A stretch of DNA of 64,000 nucleotides. It comes from Fidelibacterota bacterium (GTDB lineage: Bacteria > Pseudomonadota > Alphaproteobacteria > Rhodospirillales > Rhodospirillaceae). Below, one piece after another: positions 15,344 through 23,090 of this stretch. Positions within the stretch are counted from its first letter, which is position 1. Every line of letters begins with the position of its first letter. The notes under the pieces were generated by a model. The model was not told the DNA's origin, searched no databases, and worked only from the letters and a program-made list of their open reading frames with translations. The DNA is taken from the NCBI GenBank assembly GCA_947472795.1, contig CANJBL010000003.1, positions 124,001-188,000 on the forward strand, written 5' to 3'. A program made the position numbers and the translations under genes.

Positions 15344-16305
15344 GCCGGGATCCAGATGAAGTTGAGCTTGCGGTGACCGTCGAGTGTGAGGGGGCGTTCC
15401 TCCGTGGTCTCGTAGAGTTCACCGTCCAGGGTATAGGTCCCTGTAAAACGCAAGGTGATCCGTTCGAGGCGTTCTACCGTGCGTCCGCGTCCCGGCTTGA
15501 TGAGACGGCGCAGGATGCCCGGGATGGCGGCGAGGATGGTGGATGCTCCCATGCGCAGACTGACGTAGTTGAGCGTGGAATTCTCCGACGCATGGCCGGG
15601 CACGGGGCGTAATCCCAGAAGCATCTCGTCAAGAGCCGTCACCAGTACGATAAAGAAGTTGCCGCGCTCGACGATTTTCTCATCCTCGTGCACCGTCACG
15701 CCGCCGCGCGTGACATCGGCGGTGAGGCCACGCCAGAGCAGCAGCGCGATCGCGGCCACGTGGCTCATGGCATTGGGCATTTTCAGCGGGTAGATGTGGC
15801 GGCGGCAGAGCCTGATGCCTTCGACGATGTCTGCCGCGCCGAAGAAGGCGCCGTAAAGCGGCGCTTCGCCGTTGCCGCGCGCAAGCGTGAGGACTGGGCG
15901 CGTGACAATATGGTCCGCAAGCGTGCCAGCGCGGCGTTCACGCAGGAGCGCTTTCAGCGCCCCCTCGGGGGAACCCGTAAGGCTCCACTCGGAGGTTGTC
16001 ATATTGGTTTTGCCGGCGGGCAGCAGGGCCAGGGCCGGCAGCCGGCTGTAGGCTTTGCCGTTCAGAAGGGCTGCAAATACCAAGCCGGCCGTGCCGTCGC
16101 CGCCGTTGACCACAATGGTCTCAGCACCCACCTCGGCGCAACGTTCCAGCAGAGCGCCGACGCTCTCAGGCCCGTCGATCTCAAAATGGCTGACCTCGGT
16201 CTCATCCTTGAGGATGGGATCGACCCAATTATCCCCGCGCAGGTTGCGATTGCTACCGCGGTTGGTGATGACGGCGAGATGAGCCAGAGGAAGGCGCTTC
16301 AGCAT
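15340..16305 (-). CDS. cpgB: DGK-family lipid kinase, probable ceramide kinase (CpgB type)
   Basis: A 321-aa lipid kinase with the diacylglycerol kinase catalytic domain: VVNGGDGT at residues 65-72, ALLPAGKTNM at about 92-101 in place of the usual PxGTxND, and a C-terminal LDGELYET. Generic bacterial DgkB or YegS would fit the domain, but the setting among spt, cerR and bcerS points to the ceramide kinase of the Caulobacter ceramide phosphoglycerate pathway, which is evolutionarily distinct from eukaryotic ceramide kinase. I prefer the ATG at 16305 (MLKRLPLAHL); a TTG at 16326 would add seven residues. Transcribed divergently from the LptF-like gene. Confidence 0.78.
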   Translation of the reverse strand: MLKRLPLAHLAVITNRGSNRNLRGDNWVDPILKDETEVSHFEIDGPESVGALLERCAEVGAETIVVNGGDGTAGLVFAALLNGKAYSRLPALALLPAGKTNMTTSEWSLTGSPEGALKALLRERRAGTLADHIVTRPVLTLARGNGEAPLYGAFFGAADIVEGIRLCRRHIYPLKMPNAMSHVAAIALLLWRGLTADVTRGGVTVHEDEKIVERGNFFIVLVTALDEMLLGLRPVPGHASENSTLNYVSLRMGASTILAAIPGILRRLIKPGRGRTVERLERITLRFTGTYTLDGELYETTEERPLTLDGHRKLNFIWIPA

Positions 16306-16527
16306 GCCCGCGCCCTCGCGAACCAAGTCCCCACAAAAAGCCCGGAACTCCCGGCGCTCCGGTGTGTTCCTTTGGGCGCGCTACCATCCCTAGAGCCTTG
16401 GAATATTGCACAAAAGGCCCACTGGTTCACGGGTCCACGGTCGCCTACACTCCGCCCAACACGGGCGCGGTCCCACAGGGTGCGGGACACGCATACCTTA
16501 AGACGGGTTAGGTCCGGCTGGAGAGTC

Positions 16528-17784
16528 ATGATTAAAGCCATCGACCGCTATCTACTGCGCCAAATCGTTCCAACAATATCAGTCATCCTGTTCATCGCCA
16601 TCGTCATCCTGTGCATGGAGCGGCTGATGCGCTTGTTGGATATCGCGGTGGGGAACGGCGTGTCTACCTTGGTCGTCTTCCAGATGCTCTTCTATCTGTT
16701 CCCCTATTATATCAGCCTGGCGCTGCCGGTAGCCCTTTTCCTGGGGGTTCTCCTGGCCTTCCGCAAGCTCTCGGCCCAATCGGAACTGGACGCCATTCAT
16801 TCCTGCGGCATCGGCCTGGGCCGCCTGATCCGCTCGGCCCTGGTGCTGGGCGTCATCATGATGGGCTTCAACCTGGTTTTGACCGGCTATGTTCAGCCCT
16901 ACACCCGCTACCTCTTCCGGGTGGTGATGTTCAACATCACCTCGGGCGTCATCGAGCAGGGGATCGGCGAGGGCATCTTCATGAACCTGCCCAACGGCTA
17001 CACGTTGCGGGTGGAGCGCTCGCGGAACGCGGGCCGTGAACTCTACGGGGTCTTTGCCCACCGGCAGGAAGAAGACGGCCACATCGTCACGCTGACGGCT
17101 AAGCGCGGCGAGTTGCTGACCCGCGCGCTGGACGGCACCGTGTCCTTGCGCCTTTACGAAGGCAGCCGCTCCGAATGGGACCCGGTCACCAAAGCCGTTG
17201 CGACTTTGCAGTTCGATGTCTTCGACTGGCCCATGAACCTTGCCGACCTCGTGCGCTTCCGCGGGCGTGGCGGGGACAAAAGCGAACTGACACTGGCCGA
17301 GTTGATGCGCGGGTATCGCATCAACCTGCTGGCGGGGCGCAGCGGCAATATCGGCGAAGCCAACGCCACACCCGATCGCCCGCCCGAGGAAGTCATGGCG
17401 CCCTCGGCGGTGGCTTCGGAGTTTCACGGCCGCATCGTCTTCGCGCTCTCCATGCTGTTCCTGCCAATTCTTGCAGCGCCGCTTGGCATCATGACCACGC
17501 GCGCGAGCCGCTCTTTTGGGATGATCTTCGGTCTGCTGGTGGTCGTGAGTTATCACAAAGTGCTGGAGTTCACAGGCGCCTATGCTTCGGCCACGGGCGC
17601 TCCCGCGGGATTGATGCTGTGGACCGACTTCGCGATTTTCGTCGCCTGTACGCTGTATCTGTTTCACCGCACGGAAACGCAGGCCGGTACGCCGCCGGTG
17701 CTGCTGATGGAAGCGCGTTGGATCTCCTTCATCGACCGTATCATTTCCGTCTTCCGCCCAAAGCGGACAGCGGACGCGCGCTAA
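16528..17784 (+). CDS. LptF-like permease in the sphingolipid locus
   Basis: A YjgP/YjgQ-family permease of 418 aa. The six-helix arrangement is visible: TM1 at about 12-32, TM2-3 at 50-115, a periplasmic beta-jellyroll at about 125-270, and TM4-6 at about 290-380. Family motifs include IDRYLLRQ, the coupling region ALPVALFLGVLLAFRKLSAQSELDAIHSCG and RIVFALSMLFLPILAAPLGI. LptF and LptG pair in the membrane to extract LPS with LptB and LptC. This copy lies between ceramide kinase and ceramide synthase, with no lptD nearby, which suggests sphingolipid as the cargo. The start at 16528 follows GGAGAG; the frame runs further upstream but over the kinase gene. Confidence 0.88.
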   Translation: MIKAIDRYLLRQIVPTISVILFIAIVILCMERLMRLLDIAVGNGVSTLVVFQMLFYLFPYYISLALPVALFLGVLLAFRKLSAQSELDAIHSCGIGLGRLIRSALVLGVIMMGFNLVLTGYVQPYTRYLFRVVMFNITSGVIEQGIGEGIFMNLPNGYTLRVERSRNAGRELYGVFAHRQEEDGHIVTLTAKRGELLTRALDGTVSLRLYEGSRSEWDPVTKAVATLQFDVFDWPMNLADLVRFRGRGGDKSELTLAELMRGYRINLLAGRSGNIGEANATPDRPPEEVMAPSAVASEFHGRIVFALSMLFLPILAAPLGIMTTRASRSFGMIFGLLVVVSYHKVLEFTGAYASATGAPAGLMLWTDFAIFVACTLYLFHRTETQAGTPPVLLMEARWISFIDRIISVFRPKRTADAR

Positions 17785-17797
17785 AGGAACGAGGGGC

Positions 17798-18874
17798 ATG
17801 ATCCTTTCACGTTATCTGATCAAAGCGTTCATCGGCCGCTTCGCCATGCTGCTGATCGGGTTGGTGCTTTTCCTGCAGACGCTGGACCTCTTGGCGCAGG
17901 CTAATGAAGTGCTGTCCGGCGGAGGCGATCCCCTGCCGACGCTGACGCGTTATGTGATGCTACGTATGCCGTCGCTGGTGGAGACCGTGGCGCCATTGGC
18001 GGTGCTGCTGGGCGCGTTGACCGCCATGGTCAGCATGGCGACCACGAGTGAAATCATTGCCATGCGCGCGGCGGGGCGCTCGGTCCTCAGCCTCGTCGGC
18101 GGATTGGTCAGCGCCGGCCTCGTGTTGTCGGTGATGCTGTTTGTGTTCTCGGAATATGTTGTGGTGCCCGCGAACGGATCCCTGGAAGATTGGCGCGCTG
18201 CCGACTTCAAGACCGGCGAACAGCAAGTCAAGACCGGCGAGAACAGTTGGATGATGGAAGACAATACCATCATCCGCATCGGCCATGTCATGCGCGACGG
18301 TGGTGTGCTCAACGACGTGCGCCTGTTCAAGCAGGATGCCGACGGCAATATCGAGGACATCATCGGCATCCGTCTGGCCGTGTGGGAGAACGACCACTGG
18401 ACCACCTTCGAGATCAAGCGTCTCGGCGCTCACAATCTCGACCTGCCTGTGCCCACGACGTGGGACACGGCTTTGCGCCCGGAAAACTTCGTGCGGTTCG
18501 CCGTTCATCCCAATGAGCTTTCGCTCACGGCCTTGAAACAATATATCGGAAACGTGGCCATCGGTTCGCGGCCCGGTTATTTCTACGAAACATGGATACA
18601 GCAGAAGATCGCGGGGCCCATCGTGCTGGCGCTGATGCCGCTTCTGGCCGCCATTGCCGCCTTCGCCCATCACCGCCAGGGAAGCTCAATTGTTTCCGTG
18701 GTCTGGGGCGTTAGCATCGGGTTCACTTTTGTCATCGTCGATAACGTCGTGCTGGCCATGGGTCAGTTCGGCTCGTTGCCGCCCTTCCTCGCGGCATGGT
18801 TGCCCATCGCGCTTTTCGGCACGCTCGGGCTCTACCTGATCTTCAATTTTGAACACACTGGCGCCCGCACGTAA
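17798..18874 (+). CDS. LptG-like permease in the sphingolipid locus
   Basis: The 358-aa partner of the preceding LptF-like protein, same YjgP/YjgQ fold: TM1 at about 10-28 (FAMLLIGLVLFLQTLDLL), TM2-3 at 50-118 with LLGALTAMVSMATTSEIIAMRAAG, a periplasmic jellyroll, and TM4-6 at 255-350. EIIAMRAAGRS is the cytoplasmic coupling helix that contacts an LptB-type ATPase. It starts 13 bases after its partner, and the hydroxylase gene follows after about 60 bases, so the pair is likely transcribed with the ceramide genes. No ATPase gene is attached; LptB from 1434 or another copy would have to serve. Confidence 0.87.
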   Translation: MILSRYLIKAFIGRFAMLLIGLVLFLQTLDLLAQANEVLSGGGDPLPTLTRYVMLRMPSLVETVAPLAVLLGALTAMVSMATTSEIIAMRAAGRSVLSLVGGLVSAGLVLSVMLFVFSEYVVVPANGSLEDWRAADFKTGEQQVKTGENSWMMEDNTIIRIGHVMRDGGVLNDVRLFKQDADGNIEDIIGIRLAVWENDHWTTFEIKRLGAHNLDLPVPTTWDTALRPENFVRFAVHPNELSLTALKQYIGNVAIGSRPGYFYETWIQQKIAGPIVLALMPLLAAIAAFAHHRQGSSIVSVVWGVSIGFTFVIVDNVVLAMGQFGSLPPFLAAWLPIALFGTLGLYLIFNFEHTGART

Positions 18875-18933
18875 GCGGGCCTATAAACCGGCGACAAAGC
18901 ATTAAAGCGGGGGAATCCCCGGGGTCTGACATC

Positions 18934-19755
18934 GTGGGTCTCAAAATCGGTTTCTGGAGCGATAAGGAGTATTACCTGGACCGCATGGATTTAAGCGGTC
19001 TGGCGGAAGCCTATTTCCAGTACTACGCCATCGCGGCCTACATTGTGGTCGCTATCGCCTGCGCGGTCGGCGCGGTGTGGGGCTTTGCTCAAGGCGAGGC
19101 GCAGTTGCTGCCGGTGCTGGCGTCCATGGCCGCCACTTTTTTCATTTATCCCGTTGTGTGGTACCTGCTGCACCGCTTCATCCTGCACAGCAAATGGATG
19201 TGGAAGTCGCAGCTGACGGCCGGCACCTGGAAGCGCATCCACTACGATCACCACAGCGACCCCAATAATCTGAAGGTCCTGTTCGGCGCGCTCTATACGA
19301 CACTGCCGACGGTGGCGCTGGCGAGTATGCCGGTGGGATATCTGTTGGCGGGTTGGGTCGGCGCGCTGGCAGCGCTGGGCACGGGCGTGGTGCAGACCTG
19401 CATCTATGAATTCTTCCACTGCATTCAACACCTCGGGTATGCGCCGAAGTGGGCGTGGGTGCGCGAGATCAAAAGATTCCATATGTCGCATCACTTCCAC
19501 AATGAGACCGGGAATTTCGGCATCACGAATCTTTTCTGGGACAAGGTGCTGGGCACTTTTTATGACGGCGCGGCGGCACGTCCGCGCTCGGCCAGCGTGT
19601 TCAACCTCGGCTACGACGAGGAGGTGGCCAAGAGCTACCCTTATGTCGCGCGCCTGACTCCCAACTGGCCTTTCAACGCCAACCCAGTCCATCGCCGTCG
19701 CGAGCAAACCCAGCAGCGCACGACGAACGAGCCGGGTCCGGCCACCACCGGCTGA
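18934..19755 (+). CDS. Fatty acid hydroxylase-superfamily membrane enzyme
   Basis: A 273-aa integral membrane di-iron enzyme with the eight-histidine signature of the sterol desaturase/fatty acid hydroxylase family: HRFILH, HYDHH, HCIQH and HMSHHFHNE, the last two after TM pairs at about 20-45 and 60-80 and a central TM hairpin at 115-150. These enzymes add a hydroxyl or a double bond to lipid chains using O2. Placed directly before ceramide synthase, it probably hydroxylates the ceramide acyl chain or long-chain base. The start is a GTG; an ATG 17 codons later is an alternative. The C-terminus ends in a polar, Arg-rich tail. Confidence 0.83.
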   Translation: MGLKIGFWSDKEYYLDRMDLSGLAEAYFQYYAIAAYIVVAIACAVGAVWGFAQGEAQLLPVLASMAATFFIYPVVWYLLHRFILHSKWMWKSQLTAGTWKRIHYDHHSDPNNLKVLFGALYTTLPTVALASMPVGYLLAGWVGALAALGTGVVQTCIYEFFHCIQHLGYAPKWAWVREIKRFHMSHHFHNETGNFGITNLFWDKVLGTFYDGAAARPRSASVFNLGYDEEVAKSYPYVARLTPNWPFNANPVHRRREQTQQRTTNEPGPATTG

Positions 19756-19775
19756 ACCCCGCACCAGTATTTCCC

Positions 19776-20966
19776 ATGGACGCCGCCGCCACTCCCGCCG
19801 CAACAGCCACCCCGGTCGATGTCCGCCGTGTTGGTGCCCGTGGGAATTTGGGCGCGACCATTGCGCAGTTCATGCAGGTCGCGCACGCGACGCAAGGGCA
19901 CGATCCCTATTGGGTAGCGCCTTTGCCGCTGATCGAAGGCCAGCGCCTCAGTCCAAAATCAAACCCTTGGTTTCAGCACGGGGAGGCGGCCTTTTGGGTG
20001 GCGTCACGCGGCGGCAAACTGGTGGGGCGCATCTCGGCGCAGGTCGATCAAGCGCATCTTAAAATCTTCAACGATGCCACAGGCTTCTTCGGCTTCTTCG
20101 AAACCATCGACGACCAGAGTGTGACCGATGCGCTATTTGCAGTGGCCTTCGCATGGTTGCGCGAACGCGGCATGAAAAGATGCGTCGGGCCCTTCAGCCT
20201 GAATATCAACGACGAGTCCGGGCTGCTCATTGACGGCTTCAACTGCCCGCCGCGTCTGGCCATGGGGCACACTCAACCCTATTACCAACGCCTTGTGGAA
20301 GCCTCGGGCTTTACCAAGGTTGTGGACATGCGCGCTTATCTCACGCCCATGGACACCGGCCTGCCCTTCAAGCAGCTCAAGTGGCTGAAGCGCGCCTTGG
20401 ATCGGAACCCCACGCTGGCGGTGCGTTCGCTCGATGCGTCGCGCTACGACGAGGAATTTGCGTCCCTCATGCGCATCTTCCGTGCGGCCTGGGTGGACAA
20501 CTGGGGCTCGATCCCGGTGAGCGATGCCGAAGCCAAGCATATGGCCAAGGAGATGAAGCTCATCCTGGTGCCGGAACTGGTGTCCATCGCCACCATCAAC
20601 GGCGAGCCGGTCGCCATGTGCCTGGCGCTGCCGGACTTCAACGAGATGATTCGCGACCTGAAGGGCAAGCTGTTCCCGTTTGGTTGGGCCAAGCTGCTAT
20701 GGCGGGTGCTGACGCGCCGCACCTTCGTGTCGGGCACGCGTGTTGTGCTGATGGGCGTGATGCCCGAGTACAAGAACAAACCTTTGGGCTCGTTGCTGGC
20801 GCTCCTTACCGTCGGCCACGTGCGCGAGGCTTCGCTGAAACTGCGCATGCCTGTGTGCGAAATGAGCTGGGTGTTGGAGACCAATACGCAGACCTGTCAC
20901 TCCATCGAGGACATCGGCGGACGGGTGTATAAAACCTACCGCATGTACGAAAGAAGCCTCGCTTAA
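19776..20966 (+). CDS. bcerS: Bacterial ceramide synthase (bCerS type, GNAT-like fold)
   Basis: A 396-aa soluble acyltransferase with a GNAT-like layout, similar to the protein shown in Caulobacter to N-acylate 3-ketosphinganine. It is unrelated to the eukaryotic TRAM-LAG-CLN8 ceramide synthases. Recognisable stretches are ARGNLGATIAQFMQVAHA, HDPYWVAPL, GPFSLNINDESGLLIDGF and LLALLTVGHVREA, the last in the acyl-CoA-binding part. It lies 20 bases after the hydroxylase and 15 before the methyltransferase, thus in the middle of a plus-strand operon running from the LptF-like gene. No ribosome binding site is obvious before the ATG; coupling to the upstream gene is likely. Confidence 0.84.
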   Translation: MDAAATPAATATPVDVRRVGARGNLGATIAQFMQVAHATQGHDPYWVAPLPLIEGQRLSPKSNPWFQHGEAAFWVASRGGKLVGRISAQVDQAHLKIFNDATGFFGFFETIDDQSVTDALFAVAFAWLRERGMKRCVGPFSLNINDESGLLIDGFNCPPRLAMGHTQPYYQRLVEASGFTKVVDMRAYLTPMDTGLPFKQLKWLKRALDRNPTLAVRSLDASRYDEEFASLMRIFRAAWVDNWGSIPVSDAEAKHMAKEMKLILVPELVSIATINGEPVAMCLALPDFNEMIRDLKGKLFPFGWAKLLWRVLTRRTFVSGTRVVLMGVMPEYKNKPLGSLLALLTVGHVREASLKLRMPVCEMSWVLETNTQTCHSIEDIGGRVYKTYRMYERSLA

Positions 20967-20980
20967 AGCGAAGGACCTCG

Positions 20981-21694
20981 ATGCTGTCTCCCAACCTCAA
21001 TCTGGCGCTTTCCAGCGAAGACCTTGCCAATTTGGTGCTGCAGCGCACGGGCGCGTTCATCGACCTGGGCGGAACCGAGTTTGTGCGCCGATGGATAGAG
21101 ACCGGCGAAAAGGCGCAGTTGGCCCAGTATCTGGTGCAGACCGGCAACGTCGAGGAATACCTCCATCGCACCGTGGGTGAGCTATTTCATGAATTCACGG
21201 TGCTGAAGCCGTTTTTCGAAGAGACGACCCCGCGCAGAGTCGTGGGCATTGGGCCCGGCCTCGCTCTGACGGAGCTGATGATCTACGGCATCGGCCAGCC
21301 CCGGCTTGTCTTGATCGATGTGGAGGCCACCGATCAACATCAACACCTGTTTCATGCGCAAGGCTCCGGCTACTCGAGCCTTGAGTCCTGCCGCCGATTG
21401 CTGACGAACAATGGGGTCGATCCCGCCCATATCGAGATCTGCAATCCGCGCCGACACGCGTTGCCCGAGGGTTCGTTCGACGCGATCACCAGCCTGCTCT
21501 CCATGGGATTTCACTTCCCGTGCGATGAATATGCCGGTTTTATCTTGGCCGGCTTGCGGCCGGGCGGCCTGCTGATTTTAGACAAGCGCAAGAAAACCGA
21601 GGATGCCGGCTGGGAACAGTTGCGGCCTCACTTCGATGTGCGCAAGATCATTGATGGGCCGAAGGCCGAGCGCCTTATCCTCGCGCGGAAGTAG
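20981..21694 (+). CDS. SAM methyltransferase-like protein of the ceramide operon
   Basis: A 237-aa protein with a class I methyltransferase-like Rossmann core. Motif I reads VVGIGPGLALTELMIYG at about residues 88-104, an acidic residue closes strand 2 (LVLIDVE), and GGLLILDKRKK is the post-motif strand. The N-terminal 80 residues are helical and may be a substrate lid. GAAGGA precedes the ATG. It follows ceramide synthase by 14 bases and so belongs to the same operon. A role in modifying the sphingolipid head group is possible, but the substrate cannot be read from sequence and motif I lacks the canonical ExGxGxG. Confidence 0.62.
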   Translation: MLSPNLNLALSSEDLANLVLQRTGAFIDLGGTEFVRRWIETGEKAQLAQYLVQTGNVEEYLHRTVGELFHEFTVLKPFFEETTPRRVVGIGPGLALTELMIYGIGQPRLVLIDVEATDQHQHLFHAQGSGYSSLESCRRLLTNNGVDPAHIEICNPRRHALPEGSFDAITSLLSMGFHFPCDEYAGFILAGLRPGGLLILDKRKKTEDAGWEQLRPHFDVRKIIDGPKAERLILARK

Positions 21695-21708
21695 CCAAGG
21701 AGCGCCGG

Positions 21709-21969
21709 ATGCTTGCACGATTTTTTCGTCTCTTCGTTCTGGTAATGGTGTTCGCCGGTGTAGCGATCCTGTTCGCCTATGCCTTTGTGGCGGCGTTGAT
21801 CCTTACGCCGATTTTGCTGCTGCTCTTTTTCCTCTTTGGCCGACGTGCCCGCGTCAACTGGTTGGTGGTGCATCCCGGACAGCAGCCGCAGCGCCCCGGT
21901 GAGGGACCGGTGATCGATCACGATCCCAACGACCTGCCGCACGACGGGTCTAAGGACAAATTGCCATAA
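21709..21969 (+). CDS. Small single-pass membrane protein
   Basis: An 86-aa protein with one long hydrophobic segment at residues 5-42 (FVLVMVFAGVAILFAYAFVA and further, possibly two short helices), then RRARVNW and a soluble polar tail with Pro and Asp. AGGAG lies ten bases before the ATG, and the gene follows the methyltransferase by 14 bases at the end of the sphingolipid operon. It converges with the CDF exporter gene, stops being two bases apart. I do not recognise the family; an accessory subunit of a lipid enzyme or transporter is one possibility. Confidence 0.72.
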   Translation: MLARFFRLFVLVMVFAGVAILFAYAFVAALILTPILLLLFFLFGRRARVNWLVVHPGQQPQRPGEGPVIDHDPNDLPHDGSKDKLP

Positions 21970-21970
21970 G

Positions 21971-22975
21971 TTAGGCCGCGTGCGGATGTTCATCGCAGCA
22001 GCGCTCCACCTCAATTGTAACGTGCTCGAGGTAAGGAATGCGGGCGAGCAATTTCTTATAGTGGCCGGGCGTGCGCGCATGGTGCGTGACGACCGTGACA
22101 ACCGCGGCGAGATGGCCCGGGCTCAAGCGCCACACATGCAGATCGGCGATGCGGTTGTCGCTCTCGGCTTCGATGGCCGTGCGTACCGCAGCTTCAGTGC
22201 CGTCCGCGGGCGCCGCATCCAACAGAATGCGCGAGGTGGCGGAGATCAGACTCCAGGACCACTGGGCAATGATCACCGCGCCGACAATGCCCATCGCGGC
22301 GTCGAGCCATGTCAGGTTCCATAGAAGCCCAGCCACCAGTGCCCCAATGGCGAGCACCGACGTCAGCGCATCCGTCAGCACATGCACATAAGCCGCGCGC
22401 ATGTTGTGATCGTGGCCATGCCCGTGGTTGTGCCCGTGATCATGAGAATGCTTATGTTCATGGCCGTGCGAATCATCGTGCGGGGCCGCCTCGTGCGCGT
22501 GCCCGGGCATGTGCTGGTGATCGTCGCGCAGCATCCACGCGCTGACCAGATTGACGATAAGTCCGATCACCGCCACGAACAGGGCTTCGTTGAAAGCGAT
22601 AGGGACCGGCGACATGAGCCGCTGGACGGATTCGAACGCCATAAGACCGGCGATGACCAGCAGCAGGAGCGCGCTCGCGAAGCCGGCAAGATCGCTGACC
22701 TTGCCGGTGCCGAAGCTGTAAAGCTCATTCTCGGCATGGCGGCGCGCATAAGCATAGGCGAACGCGGCGATGCCCAAGGCGGCGGCGTGACTGGCCATGT
22801 GCCATCCATCGGCGAGCAGGGCCATAGAGCCGTAGATTGTACCGGCCGTGATCTCGGCAACCATCATCACGACCGTCAGCGCGAGCACGACGGTCGTGCG
22901 CTGCGCGTTGCGGATATCACGGTTCGATGGGCCGGCGTGCGGTTTTTGCCAAGGTGCAACGGTGTCGCTGTGCAT
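21971..22975 (-). CDS. dmeF: CDF-family metal exporter, DmeF-like
   Basis: A 334-aa cation diffusion facilitator that exchanges divalent metals for protons. TM1 starts at about residue 25 (TVVLALTVVMMVAEITAGTIYG), and ALLADGWHMASHAAALG in TM2 holds the D/H metal-binding residues of the Co/Ni-exporting DmeF branch. A His-rich cytoplasmic loop at about 150-190 contains runs of HGH and HDH and separates TM4 from TM5, with HVLTDALTSVLAIGA in TM5. The C-terminal domain carries HVWRLSPGHL. DmeF is usually next to a DmeR repressor; none is visible here. Cobalt/nickel is the expected cargo, inferred from the TM2 motif only. Confidence 0.85.
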   Translation of the reverse strand: MHSDTVAPWQKPHAGPSNRDIRNAQRTTVVLALTVVMMVAEITAGTIYGSMALLADGWHMASHAAALGIAAFAYAYARRHAENELYSFGTGKVSDLAGFASALLLLVIAGLMAFESVQRLMSPVPIAFNEALFVAVIGLIVNLVSAWMLRDDHQHMPGHAHEAAPHDDSHGHEHKHSHDHGHNHGHGHDHNMRAAYVHVLTDALTSVLAIGALVAGLLWNLTWLDAAMGIVGAVIIAQWSWSLISATSRILLDAAPADGTEAAVRTAIEAESDNRIADLHVWRLSPGHLAAVVTVVTHHARTPGHYKKLLARIPYLEHVTIEVERCCDEHPHAA

Positions 22976-23090
22976 AGTTTCCTCGTTACGTCACAGGGCC
23001 AAGCGCAAAAGCTTAGCAACACCCGTCGATCACTTCTATCCCAAGCGGACCCCGCGAAGTATGCTTAACACCCCGCCTGGAGAAAATTTC

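Noticed and set aside
15688-16527. A 5' extension of the LptF-like frame by 280 codons
   Set aside because: The extension overlaps the ceramide kinase gene on the other strand, has no family match and lacks a ribosome binding site, whereas GGAGAG stands before 16528.
16579-17799. A 406-codon minus-strand frame opposite the LptF-like gene
   Set aside because: The plus-strand frame is a complete YjgP/YjgQ permease with helices in the right places; the reverse product is a charged low-complexity shadow.
22420-22530. Short tandem-like CATGxxCGTG repeats, considered as a repeat array
   Set aside because: They are the codons of the His-rich loop of the CDF exporter.
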